Source: Reticulitermes speratus (Eukaryota > Arthropoda > Insecta > Blattodea > Rhinotermitidae). Taken from it: a stretch of DNA of 64,000 nucleotides. Each line of letters begins with the position of its first letter. Position 1 is the first letter of the stretch. Shown here piece by piece: positions 36,748 to 46,309 of the stretch. The DNA lies in the NCBI GenBank assembly GCA_021186555.1, contig JAJKFL010000014.1, positions 22,389,033 through 22,453,032 on the forward strand, read 5' to 3'. The notes beneath the pieces were generated by a model. That model searched no databases, was not told the DNA's origin, and worked only from the letters and a program-made list of their open reading frames with translations. Both the position numbers and the translations under genes were made by a program.

Positions 36748-37013
36748 GACCCGCCGAGCAAGATGGCCCTAGTGGTAACGTATCTGACTTGTATTCGGGA
36801 GGTGCCCGGTTCGAATATCGACCAGCTTATCAACTGTATTTGCTGAGTGTTTTTGTTGCTTTCGTCAGTACTTCAGACAGCATGGCTAAGCGTTTGCTCC
36901 AGATAGGCTACGATAATTTTATCCGTATCCTTTCCAATTCATTGTTCACTAACGTCCTTACCATTCGACTTGATATAATGTTACCGAAACAAAGCATCGT
37001 TTAATAAACCACA
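36748..37013 (+). mobile_element. SINE type S1, nearly full length
   Basis: The tRNA-like head has GCAAGATGGCCCTAGTGGTA and a B-box-like GGTTCGAATATC (36808-36819). The 3' domain begins with CCTTTCCAATTCATTGTTCA, then CCTTACCATTCGACTTGATA, and ends with AATAAACCACAAATAAAC. This is the most complete S1 copy and links the tRNA-like head to the 3' domain found alone elsewhere. Confidence 0.75.
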
Positions 37014-37079
37014 AATAAACAACTTTGGAGCAGAACGTAAGATAATCGCTCTGAAGGGATTGAGGAAGTCCCAAATAAC

Positions 37080-37185
37080 CAGCCCTGACGGGCCGGTCCC
37101 TAAGTCTGGCCCGCCTGGCGTAGCGAACTTCATTACCGCTCAACTAGATTTACTCGTCGAGTTCGTACCCCACAGTGACACAAAT
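37080..37185 (+). repeat. Possible tRNA-like SINE head
   Basis: CCTGGCGTAGCGAACTTCAT and GAGTTCGTACCCC (about 37159-37171) have the spacing and partial sequence of A and B boxes. No tail or duplication seen. Confidence 0.3.
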
Positions 37186-37429
37186 TCGTGAACGTCGAAC
37201 CACATTTATAAGTTAAGGCAGCTGTCAGGACTAAACTTTCGAAAATACCGTGTGTAGCTTTAATTTCTTTTCTTCTCTCTTTCTCACTTTCAGTGCCGTT
37301 TCTCTCGGCAGTTTTTTCCTTGATTTTCCTTGCCCCCACCAAACAAATGCCAAGATATAAGAGATTGGCCCTCTTGCGGCGAACATAATCGCTGCATCTT
37401 CTCTGGCTATCAGCCACTACAATAATGGG

Positions 37430-37595
37430 CTAATATTGCCAGGATAGTATCTCAAACTAGGCACGGTAGATTACTCCCACATTCCCTCTAATTCAGTATT
37501 CACTAATCACCCTACCAATAGATGTTAAATAGCCTGTGTTAGTAACAGCGACGCTAAGTAAGCTATAAATAACAACGTAAACAAACAAACAAACA
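37430..37595 (+). repeat. SINE type S1 3' domain
   Basis: CATTCCCTCTAATTCAGTAT, CACCCTACCAATAGATGTT, TAGCCTGTGTTAGTAACAGC and a tail AAACAAACAAACAAACATAC match the S1 copies at 28.6 and 36.9 kb. The head of a type 3 SINE follows directly. Confidence 0.65.
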
Positions 37596-37640
37596 TACCT
37601 TACCGCGGCTTAGTTGTGACGACATCCGAACGATGATCAA
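37596..37640 (+). repeat. Truncated type 3 SINE head
   Basis: CTTACCGCGGCTTAGTTGTG matches the start of the type 3 copy at 37900 (CTTACCACGGCTCAGTTTAC). It stops after about 45 bp. Confidence 0.45.
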
Positions 37641-37889
37641 GACATGAAGGCAGCAAGTAAATAACTGTCAGTGCTGTCAGTCGTTGAGTCCATAAACCTG
37701 GCCAAATGAGAGTCCAATTAGTGCAGGTTGTTTGAACTATCCAGAATGTGCAGGTAACGGATTACTGAGTATTTAGAGAGACATCATATAATGTCATACC
37801 TCATATAAACCTCATACTTGAATTGTATTCTGTTTTGCTAAAATTATGCTAGTATGCTTTGGTATAATATAAGTGATTACTTTAACAGC

Positions 37890-38110
37890 CAATGAGAATG
37901 CCTTACCACGGCTCAGTTTACACGCCGGTCTATCATCGTGTAGGCTTGGGTTCAGACCCAGGTCAGTCCGTGTGGTATTTGTGGTACAGAAAGTGTCACT
38001 GGGGCAGGGTTTACTCCGAGTACTACGGTATTACCGTGTCATCATCGTTCCAGGAATGCACCGTAGTACTCACTCACTCATCTGTCGCCCACACTGTATC
38101 TATAATATTG
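37890..38110 (+). mobile_element. tRNA-derived SINE, type 3
   Basis: The head CTTACCACGGCTCAGTTTAC is followed by a B-box-like GGGTTCAGACCCAGG (37949-37963) and a body GTGTGGTATTTGTGGTACAG, CACTGGGGCAGGGTTTACTC, then TACCGTGTCATCATCG and a CACTCACTCATCTG end. The body aligns with the SINE at 5650-5812. Confidence 0.65.
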
Positions 38111-39044
38111 GCAATTGACAGCACGGTTAAATAACACATAAAAACACTCAATTATTCGTGAATGTAAATAATGCATAATATCCAGTCGCTTCCATACGAG
38201 ATGGACGTAATACATTAACCCTTTGATGCATGAAATTCATCTAAACAACCTTAACAAAGTGAACGTCTACCTCCATATCTCCATTGCAAAAACTTGTTGC
38301 GTAATGTGGTTTTGGGAAAAGTCGTTTTGACAACGAACGAAAACTTCCACACACTACGGGCAATATTCAGAGTTTAGATTGTTAAGGCTGGAGGTATATA
38401 GGACAGGGGTAAACGTTATAGTAAACTTGCCTGCTTGCAGAGACACAATTTCACATATAGCATACACACACTTATATACACGTACGCAAACACACACACT
38501 CGGAAAAATACACATAAACAGTCACGAACATAGGCATGCACTTAAAACAGGTTTATTAAATATAAGCAAGGGATTTCTCTTTGAACATTTCATTCTTTTG
38601 CGTACCAATAGTAAGAGTGGGAACTGTAAGTATTACCGGAAGAATGTATTCAGCGTGGTTCTGTAAATCATAACCAGCAGTGACCTACGTGGCGGTTACT
38701 TTGACAAAGTCGAGAAGAAGTAGTGTAGTCATAACGCATTTGTACCGGCGGTAAACAAAACTGTTGGCAGCTGACGGTGATACCATTTCTTTTCATTCGG
38801 AGTCCTCCCCACCCGCCCCCGCAACATCGGTAGATTAACACGTTCCCAGATATTGGGTCCGTTCTGTCAGCTGTGTTTCTGCTGTAGCAGATAGAAAGAA
38901 AAGGCTGGGGATAAACAATACCAGGAGGAATTTGGAATCTTCCCACAGACACCTAAACACTCCATGTTTGTTGTGTACAGCACCGCCATAAAACAGACAA
39001 CAGAAAAGTGACGTGCATGATCTCGCTGATAAACTGTGTGGCTA
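38111..39044. other. No gene recognised
   Basis: A CACACA-rich patch at about 38462-38505. The minus-strand frame 38668-38952 lacks any domain. Confidence 0.5.
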
Positions 39045-39290
39045 GTTGATGTGCAGGTTATAACGGTTTCGTGACAGATAGTAATATCACGAACACTGTG
39101 TTCTGGGATATGACGCCGTGTAGTTTGGAAGGTGAGCGCTAACTTTAGGGAAGAACCTGCTTCCTGCATGTTCCAGCTCACTCTTTTGGCCTGAAGATGG
39201 AGGCAGCATATTGCCCTGAAACGTCGGTATTGATCTACGAAACTGTACGTTGTCACATCCAAGAAGACCGTAACTTCAATCTAGGATATG
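39045..39290. repeat. Family B element with intact plus-strand module
   Basis: The left end has TTCTGGGATATGACGCCGTG followed by TAGTTTGG. The right half carries CTGAAGA (39191-39197), a GGCA/TGCC hairpin within 39198-39217, GAAA (39218-39221), ACGTCGG, then GTACGTTGTCACATCC. The left arm on the minus strand has a GGAAG/CTTCC hairpin followed by TAAAG, a decayed GAAAC. Both arms point outward. GUC at 39252-39254 sits where other copies have the conserved GGCGTC. The 131-codon minus-strand frame across it is not a gene. Confidence 0.7.
39191..39254 (+). ncRNA. Hammerhead-like module in family B
   Basis: The order CTGAAGA, hairpin, GAAA, helix, GTC fits a hammerhead core. Helix III is weak here: ACGT at 39221-39224 can pair with ACGT at 39247-39250, or a shorter helix can place GTC (39252-39254) at the cleavage position by homology with other copies. 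Extra nucleotides occur before stem II and stem I is unconvincing. This is a structural resemblance only. Confidence 0.25.
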
Positions 39291-39459
39291 ATCATTATAC
39301 CCTAATGACGCTGTTTCAGATTCAGAGGTTAGGTGACATATAATGTGCTGTGAACTTGATATACAGAGTTGACTCTGGAAGTGGAACATTTTGGAATGTT
39401 TCAAGGCTGTAGTCATGTGTACGAGAGACAATCTCAAAATAAGCTCACATGGCTATAAT

Positions 39460-39705
39460 TTCCTAAACAGGGAACCTAGACAGATTTACTTATGTCAGGG
39501 AAGTTCGTCTCCGAGTGATTTTTATCTGTTTCAAACGCTGAGGCAAAATCTTGGCGGTCACAGTTTTGAAGATGATCGGGAGGTGGAACCAGTTGTGTTA
39601 GGGTGTATAATAATGTGGGACACCGACTGCCATCAACAGGGGTAGAAACGTCTTCCCAGGATAAGGTAATTGTCTAATTTGTGGTTAGGACTGAGTGGAA
39701 AATTA
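39460..39705 (+). pseudogene. Mariner-type transposase C-terminal fragment
   Basis: The plus-strand frame contains SSPSDFYLFQTLRQNLGG, then HSFEDDREVEPVV and MWDTDCHQQG, then a stop near 39643. After a frame change it gives CLICG and EN-type residues that fit the CLN-GDYVEK end. SPSDFYLF is the block holding the third catalytic aspartate of mariner transposases, and DTD-Q-G with CLN-GDYVE are the usual C-terminal motifs. The N-terminal two thirds are absent, so this is a dead 3' fragment. Its sequence differs from both the 13.7 kb and 57.2 kb copies, so it is a third mariner lineage. Confidence 0.75.
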
Positions 39706-39989
39706 ATCGGATACGAGTGCAAATAACTGTAAAATGCTCTTTTACTAATACAAAATTCAAATTATGTGCTTTGTGAATTTATCGTAAGACTTACTCCCTT
39801 ATATGTCAAAAGACCAACAGAGAAAAATCATGACAGTAAACTTTCGTATAGATGGGAAACTGGCCAAGGTTCGAATTTGATTGCGCGCCTCCCGCACTTA
39901 AAGGTTTCGCTAAACTTCCATGTGCACATATTTTATACTTACGATAAGTTCTGACACCGAGCGTTGCATCCTAATGCTTAGCGATCCTA

Positions 39990-40185
39990 TTTTCGTATTC
40001 TGGAGATACCGGTTTCGCATACCGGTGTGTGTGCTTCTCTTTAATCAGTCATTTGGTACTTTTCCTTAGTCCGAGATGGTACCTTCCGCATCCTTTCCTG
40101 TTCATTATTCACTTACTAATTATCTTATTATTTTACTCTCATCTGAGCTCTTAAAAGCGTCATTTTATAGCAACAATAAGTAGTC
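39990..40185 (+). repeat. SINE type S1, decayed
   Basis: A B-box-like ACCGGTTTCGCATACCGG (40008-40025) precedes CATCCTTTCCTGTTCATTAT, CACTTACTAATTATCTTATT and an AAAGCGTCATTTTATAGC tail region, in S1 order. Confidence 0.55.
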
Positions 40186-40204
40186 TAAGAAGCCAGTGGT
40201 GCAC

Positions 40205-40335
40205 AGAGTTTTCAAAAATCTAGGAATGAACTCAAACTTCTAGGTATCAGAACCTGACGTGAAGCAAGTTCCATACTGCGGTCCCAAAAATATTAGGCAC
40301 CACCGTATAACAGTTAGTTGCCACGGCGACCTGGT
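40205..40335 (+). repeat. Dispersed repeat R2, copy 1
   Basis: AAAAATCTAGGAATGAACTC, TTCTAGGTATCAGAACCTG, AGCAAGTTCCATACTG and ATTAGGCACCACCGTATAAC match 46935-47180 in order and orientation. Copy 1 lacks about 110 bp present between the last two blocks in copy 2. Confidence 0.7.
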
Positions 40336-41159
40336 GTACAGTATTTGTGTATCCATACACTAAGCAGATGCTTAGACTTATATAACCTGCATGAGAATAA
40401 TGGGAACGGCTGCTGTGTTCAGTTAACACGTATTAACCCGATATTGCCATGGAATGGCGGTCACACTTCCACGTTTTAATTGTGTACACGTCATGACTTT
40501 TCCAGTGTGTTATCTAATGCCTGATGAAGAATAGAAAGAAGGAAATTTCTAGGTATATAATGTTTATCTCTTCGTGTCCCGTACGGTCAGATATCCTCAA
40601 AGACTCTTGCAGAATTTAATAATTTCAGGCAGAATGGTCACTATAAATATTGCCGACTTCAACCACAGAAACTCTGTAGTCTGTCCACACAGTGTACGCA
40701 CTCGTAATGTCTTCCTTATGATTCTTGCCGTAAACAGCGTTATGCAGTTTGGCTTTTTAACACAGACACAGTGTATTATCCTTGAGGTAAGAAGTGGAAC
40801 TTCATATATTTTCCGATGTTTTTTCGTAATTCACATTATCAGACAACTTGTGTTAGCCTAATTTTATTATCAAATGTGATCGTGTACATAAAAACAGTCT
40901 TAGCAACAAGAGAGGCTGTTTTTGAAGTGTTGCATTTTGTTTGGAGAGAACTGTACGTCCGGTTTCTGGTCTGATAGTTCACTACTCCACATCCGACGTT
41001 GGCTTGTAACAGAATTTCTTTACCCACCACCTGTCATCCTAACGCTGGCAAGGTGGTGGCCTTGAATGTAGGTAGTGTTTAGCCTGTTGTTCAGTCATCT
41101 GACTGCATTCTGTATCAAACTCTTTCCATTGTCATATTAGTATTGTTATGGGTAGACCT

Positions 41160-41310
41160 ACCAGAATGACCGCACACCGGAACAATGGAAGTAGCAATAC
41201 CTAGCACTGCATCATCTCTTATTATAGTCCATGCTAGGGACGGAATTCGAACACACGATTCCAAATCTTTGTTTTAAGACTGTAGATTTCTTAGACGGCA
41301 CAACCACTGA
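41160..41310 (-). repeat. tRNA-like SINE relic
   Basis: GGAATTCGAACAC on the plus strand (41241-41253) is a reversed B box (GTGTTCGAATTCC). The rest of the head is decayed and no duplication was found. Confidence 0.4.
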
Positions 41311-41549
41311 GATTGTTACTGCAATTATATATTTTCAAATCACATAATTGTTCTATTTGTGCATTCTTCATCTTGTTCAGAAATTAGATTGTGTTGAGTA
41401 ACTACTACATTCCTCCATACGACTTCATTGCTTGATGTTTAAGTTATTGCATAGTTCTACAAGTGGAATCCACTGATGGTCGTGTTGTGGGAGCCATCTA
41501 CAGATTGTAACAAAAGTTAATGAACTGGTTGTTTTATGTGAAAAACTTT

Positions 41550-41715
41550 CGGACTTATATATGTGAGGCGATGGGTTCGAAACCAGCCGTATCACCGACT
41601 GTCCGGAGGTCATTCGTGGTAATTCTCAGTACTTCCAGAAAATTCTGAGGTAGTACCTCACACAGGAACACGGCTGTTTACGTCCGTGTCTTCGTCAAAT
41701 CACTGCCTAGTATTC
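41550..41715 (+). repeat. tRNA-like SINE, decayed
   Basis: GGTTCGAAACC at 41574-41584 is a good B box. The body GGTCATTCGTGGTAATTCTC and a CACGGCTGTTTACGTCCGTG segment follow. It abuts the type 1 SINE insertion at 41744. Confidence 0.5.
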
Positions 41716-41743
41716 ATTTTCCCAGTCGACGCTGTATGACTAT

Positions 41744-41994
41744 TTTTTTTCTATGGCTCGACAGCCCTATATGGGCCTGGGCCTCTTCGTTTCGTCGAGG
41801 TTTCAAGATCACACACATATGAGACACACCACAGTCGGTAGGACTCCTCTGGACGATGGACCAGCTCGTCGCAGAGACCTCTACCTGACAATACACAACA
41901 CTCACAAGAGACAGACATCCATGCCCCCGGTGGGATTCCAACCCACGATCCTAGTAAGCGAGCGGCCGAAGACCGCACGGCCACAGGGATCGGC
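41744..41994 (-). mobile_element. Full-length tRNA-derived SINE, type 1, with perfect TSD
   Basis: The element is flanked by a perfect 13-bp target duplication, GCTGTATGACTAT (41731-41743 and 41995-42007). On the minus strand it begins GCCGATCCCTGTGGCCGTG, has a B-box-like GGTTGGAATCC, runs through GGTAGAGGTCTCTGCGACGA, and ends GGGCTGTCGAGCCATAG and a short A run. It aligns along its whole length with 52101-52364. The B box has a single C to G change. The perfect duplication marks a recent insertion mediated by a LINE. Three overlapping open frames across it are SINE artefacts. Confidence 0.9.
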
Positions 41995-42109
41995 GCTGTA
42001 TGACTATAGCTTAAGTTAATGACAGGTTCATTAAGTAAATTACAAACATTCGGAGCTTTATAGTTCGAGATGCTGACAGCTTAATTATGTAAATAATAAA
42101 TAAATGGAA

Positions 42110-42200
42110 CGAAAATAATATTAAACTCTGTAACACATGGGAATTCGAACCTCGGGTCACAGATAGGCAATACATTGTACCTGCATGTAATAGTGACTTA
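42110..42200 (-). repeat. tRNA-like sequence with a B box
   Basis: GGAATTCGAACC (plus, 42140-42151) reads GGTTCGAATTCC on the minus strand, a consensus B box. Upstream sequence could form a decayed tRNA-like head, but I could not fold an acceptor stem, so it is probably another SINE relic. Confidence 0.4.
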
Positions 42201-42503
42201 ACAAGAATTTGACCCTGACATTATACGGGTTTCGAGAATGTCTGGGTAATGGTTGTTTAAGCTTTCGTTCATCTTAAATTAAATAAAGGACCTACAACAA
42301 GAGGAAATAGTGTGAAATTTCGTTCTTCTCCTGATTATTTACACATAAACACAAGCGTAGTACTTTGAAATTACCCACGACAGCTTTGCACAGCGCCGTT
42401 CCCCGTCTTTGTCGTTCATGATTACCATTGATCTCACTCCCAATTATATACCAGTGCCCATCTGCTTTGTAGACTTCGGGGTTTATCATATATATACCAC
42501 TCG

Positions 42504-42715
42504 AGGTTCTCACGATGGTGAATTTGCAGATCATGTTCATGTGGGATGCGAGGCCGTGTAGATTGATACAAATTTACTAAAGTTTCGGAGGAACCTGCTG
42601 ACTCCGTTTCTAGTTCCTTCTACTCTGAATATGAGGGAGGTGGTTTCTTATAAGCATTGGTACCTGTCTACCACACTTCACGGCGTCACATTCCAAAAGA
42701 ACCTAATCTTGAAGC
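42504..42715. repeat. Family B inverted-repeat element
   Basis: It starts GAGGTTCTCACGATGGTGAA, then GGCCGTGTAGAT. On the minus strand the left arm has GGAG/CTCC around AGCAGGTTC followed by an intact CCGAAACTTTAGTA (near 42580). The right arm ends CACTTCACGGCGTCACATTC, with the conserved GGCGTC at 42683-42688. The right arm's CTGAATA box and GAAA are decayed. Confidence 0.65.
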
Positions 42716-43174
42716 GTTTATTAATTTCTATTAATAGAAACTGTGGAATGTGAAGTACTTTAGAAAATATCCCATTCTCTACTGCAAAGATCTTTCCTAT
42801 TTTTAGGGTGGTGGCGGGTCAATAGTACAGCAAGAAGAGCTCACGTAGCCACAGTACATTATAAATCAAACCGATCGTGCGGAGAGAGCTGATTTATGTT
42901 GCCACTGAACTGGAAGCCTGCCTTATATCTGTGAAATGATTGCAGATTTATTTCCTCAACGTGTTTGATATATTGCAACATGACTTAGTGTATCTTTATA
43001 AAACCAACACTCTGAACTGCACGTGGCTTATAATCCATGGTAACACACACTTTTCTATATTGGGTTGATTTCCATACCAATTGTGCCAAGTGTGAATTTA
43101 GATTTGCTAACTCTTCGCAGAATTTTGTTACTTATATACAAGTATAATAATGAAATAACTCAAGACATAACCTG

Positions 43175-43345
43175 TGCTAGAATACATAGGCAAACAAAGA
43201 CAGAACTGGAGAGAGCATGTCAACAGAATGGATAGAAGAAGTATCACCAAACAAATTCTGCAGTATGTACCTCGAGGCAGAAGATCTATAGGATGTCTGG
43301 CAAAAATATGGCTCAGGACCGTAACAGACCACATGGTCTAAGACA
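43175..43345 (+). pseudogene. LINE 3' coding fragment
   Basis: The plus strand reads KQRQNWREHVNRMDRRSITK, then LQYVPRGRRSIGCLAKIW and ends at TDHMV with a stop at 43338. This is the conserved C-terminal motif set (W-HV-RMD and Y-P-GRRS-GRP-RW) of LINE endonuclease/RT proteins of insects, downstream of the reverse transcriptase. The canonical GRP reads GCL here, and the frame is closed upstream near 43177. It is a short truncated copy in the opposite orientation to the other LINE pieces. Confidence 0.75.
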
Positions 43346-44640
43346 TGTTTGGAAAATGATTTTGATCTACAAGTATATACAGAGTATTTGAGAAAATGTA
43401 GGGAAGACTAAGCCACACAACAAGGGAAAAGAACGCTTTTCTGAACGTAGTCCGGAAATGCCTTTTATAAGTCACGAGTAAATTGTTTTTGGAACTGTAA
43501 TTACAAAACTAAAAGTTACAACGTATTTTCAGTGACTACTTTCCGCTCGTACGTATGTCCCTGCACTGACATACCCTTTCAAACACTTCAGGATCTGCGC
43601 GAATAACTTCATAACAATTTTGAAATTTCCGCCCGAGTTGATCCTCGATCTGTATATCTTGATTTTATCCAACCATACATTTTTGCCTGTTCGTTTGGAA
43701 ATCTATATATGGGATGAGCAAAGGTTATTTAGAATATTGTTGCTAATATTTGTTTATTGTGTAATTACAGTACCAACAAGAATATTGAGTGATACGTTAT
43801 TAAGACTTCATTTGCGGATCTACATTCACAGGAAACTTTTCATCGCGTTCAGCCCCTAAACACGTGGTAGGTTTAACCCAACATTCTAAAGCATTCAGTA
43901 TAGATGCAGAATCTGCCTGGCAGACGTTTTATGATTCAGTATGCATGTTATGTCGTTCTCACGCCATTTCCGTGGAAAGATGCAGGTTTCACTTACTTAA
44001 CGCTTTGTGCAGCTGTGTGTCCGAAAGTGTACCGTATGAAGTATAAACACGGGATTTGACGGTTTTAAGTAATGTAGATCAGAGTTGGGAAGGAAGTGGA
44101 ACGAGTACGAAAGGGGATAAAGGAAGAAATAGATATGAAAATATGAAAGAAGTGGTTTGCCGTTGATATGCCTACCGTCTTAATAATGGTGTAATCTCTT
44201 TGCACGTGCGCAGTGTTTCGGTCCTGGACTAGTATTTGTTAACGCTGAAAAATGTCTTGATGTGCATCATTACTAGTGGATAGGATTTTCAGCTCGACAA
44301 GGCGGGTATTATTGTCAGCGACCTGCTGCTTTATGTTGATTCGTGTAACACTGTTTTAGTACGTACATACTCTTCCGTTTCCAGTTCTCCGTCCATTTAC
44401 TTTCGTCATCAGGAGGACGCTTGTACAATTACGGTCGAGGTGATGTGTGGGAACCTACAGACATGCTGAAGAAGCAGTTTATTGTTTTCTTTCGTAACGC
44501 CTTTCTATTCTTTCAAGCCTTGTGTATCTTTTGACAGATAGTTCTGGTAAATTCCTTCTGCATTTGTCCCTTTCAAAAGATTTTCCACGGTTTCTTTTGT
44601 CAGTGGATGGCAATCACACACTAATAATGTGAATTCACAA
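43346..44640. other. No gene recognised
   Basis: Frames at 43620-43859 and 43864-44046 are leucine- or serine-rich without domains. Confidence 0.5.
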
Positions 44641-44654
44641 GCTGAGAAACAGTT

Positions 44655-45223
44655 AAGGCCAGAGCACACTACACCGAATAGAACGGGACGGAACAAAGCG
44701 AAATGAAGGTGCAAAGTATCACCAAAATCTTGTCGGAATTGCCTCGTAGCGAAAAGCTCCATTCAGGCCGGTGAGATATTGTTAGAACAAGCTGTTTAAG
44801 ACGCATTCGGCGCCACAAATAGAATTTATAACCTGCAGGAAAGAAATGAAGAAAGAAGTGTGTTATTTTCTTCGACCCAGCGCAAGCTAGCACGAAATGC
44901 AGGGAAACGAAACACGACGAGGATCCTTTAATTCTAACAGAAGGATGATTTTCTCTTCCGTGTAGTTTGCTGGTGTTATGGGAGTGATTAACGTTACGTA
45001 ACTGAGTGCAACGTAGGAACGTAGACTGCGGGGAGGAGGTGCTTCGGCTGTCTTCGGCGCTTTGCGAACGCGCTCTAGAGATCCTGTTACTAAAAGAACA
45101 GGTGTAGGATACTGCATGGAAGGAGGCTGGTGGAAGACTGAAGATACCTGGTACATTGTAATAAAATGTATTCGCAGTTGAGAATAATTGATAAACTAAA
45201 CGTCCCGTCAGAGTTTCAATCAA
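44655..45223 (-). other. Uncharacterised: 184-codon open frame next to a transposon-like end
   Basis: The minus-strand frame 45223-44669 is the longest in the window. It has no recognisable domain and its serine-rich middle is not distinctive. Its end overlaps GGCCAGAGCACACTACACCG and AATAGAACGGGACGGAACAA (44657-44696), which resembles the end of a DNA transposon terminal repeat; I did not find a matching opposite end. A second overlapping frame (44887-45156) suggests compositional openness. It could be a non-autonomous transposon interior. Confidence 0.25.
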
Positions 45224-45356
45224 GATATTACCTTCATGGAAGTAACAAGCACTACCGCTTGACTCATGGTGTAGCGTATAGGCTCTTTTTCGAAACGATA
45301 AGAGTAGTTACACATACGCTAGCAATAAATCGGTTGTATGTTTAATATAAACGGTA

Positions 45357-45571
45357 AAAAGCAAAGCAATCCCATTACAGGCCTGGACAGGCCCTTATGG
45401 TTCCAGGAGGTTGAGGCTCCCAGATTTCTAGACAATCGGCACATGAAGGTTGTCAGCCCTACGCACCGGCCGCCTTTACCCCCCAGAAAGTATTCCTGGC
45501 ACTCATTTCTGTTAGAGGCTGAGTCGACCCCAGGGCCATAGTGCGACCGAAAGGATTATGTCAATGAAGAA
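45357..45571. mobile_element. 215-bp retroposed element with perfect 16-bp TSD
   Basis: TTTAATATAAACGGTA occurs at 45341-45356 and again at 45572-45587, an exact 16-bp target duplication. The insert contains GGCCTGGACAGGCCCTTATG, CCCTACGCACCGGCCGCCTT and CAGAGGCTGAGTCGACC-like sequence. On the minus strand part of it resembles the body of the type 2 SINE (CAGCCTCTAACAG and GGGGGGTAAAGGCGGCCGG). No tRNA-like head is visible, so it is either 5'-truncated or a different family sharing a body module. Confidence 0.75.
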
Positions 45572-45587
45572 TTTAATATAAACGGTA

Positions 45588-46309
45588 CGAATACAAAGCG
45601 CAGGAAAAACAATTGTAGCTTATTTCGAAACAGACCCACTTGCTTACACCCTGCTTTAACGAACGGGCCAGTAACTTTAGAAACGGACTTGGTTTTGAAT
45701 ACAGAATATTCTAACGGCTTTGTGGAAAAGAGAACGAGTTTGTTGCTTCTCTGTTCTTGATGCTATGTCGGGGGTTTGACTGCACATCTTGTGAATTCTG
45801 TTCTGTTCTCAAGCAGTTAACAGGTGACTTGTGTACATATAAATATATGATTTTGTATTTTCTCAGACACACTCTATCACCTTAAAGCTTACAATTCGAC
45901 AAAAGGTCTGAAGGCTCCTAACTTAAGAAATTTACTGAATCCCTGACGTAATTTGGGACTTTGAAGCAAAATGGTTTCTATAAAAACCACCAGTTTGAGC
46001 ACCAAGAAGCTGTCCGTATTATACTCTGCATTTACTTATCTCGTATGATTCTCCAGAATAGTAGCTGTTATTTCCTTGGGCAAAATTAACCGACTATCCT
46101 CTGACTTGAGACGAAATGTGTTTTGTTAGGAATAAACTGATATTTTAAATGTCATTCACAAGGAAATTCTTGTTGTAGGGTTGAAAATGCAATCTGTTTA
46201 CATATTAAGGGTTTAAAGTTGTAATGTGCATATAGTTTCCCAGAACAAAGTATGTGATTTTTTTTTTAAACATAATTGTAATGGAATTGTTTTCATTTTA
46301 GTAGTATGA
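45588..46309. other. No gene recognised
   Basis: AT-rich sequence preceding the mitochondrial insert. Part of the last 150 bp may be diverged 12S sequence, but I cannot align it. Confidence 0.4.

Noticed and set aside
38867..39262. 131-codon minus-strand gene with a QTTRRHIPE-like peptide
   Set aside because: The peptide is produced by the conserved ends of family B elements and recurs wherever they occur.
40521..40545. Another hammerhead core (CTGATGA followed by GAAA)
   Set aside because: Only six bases separate the two boxes, with no stem II possible.
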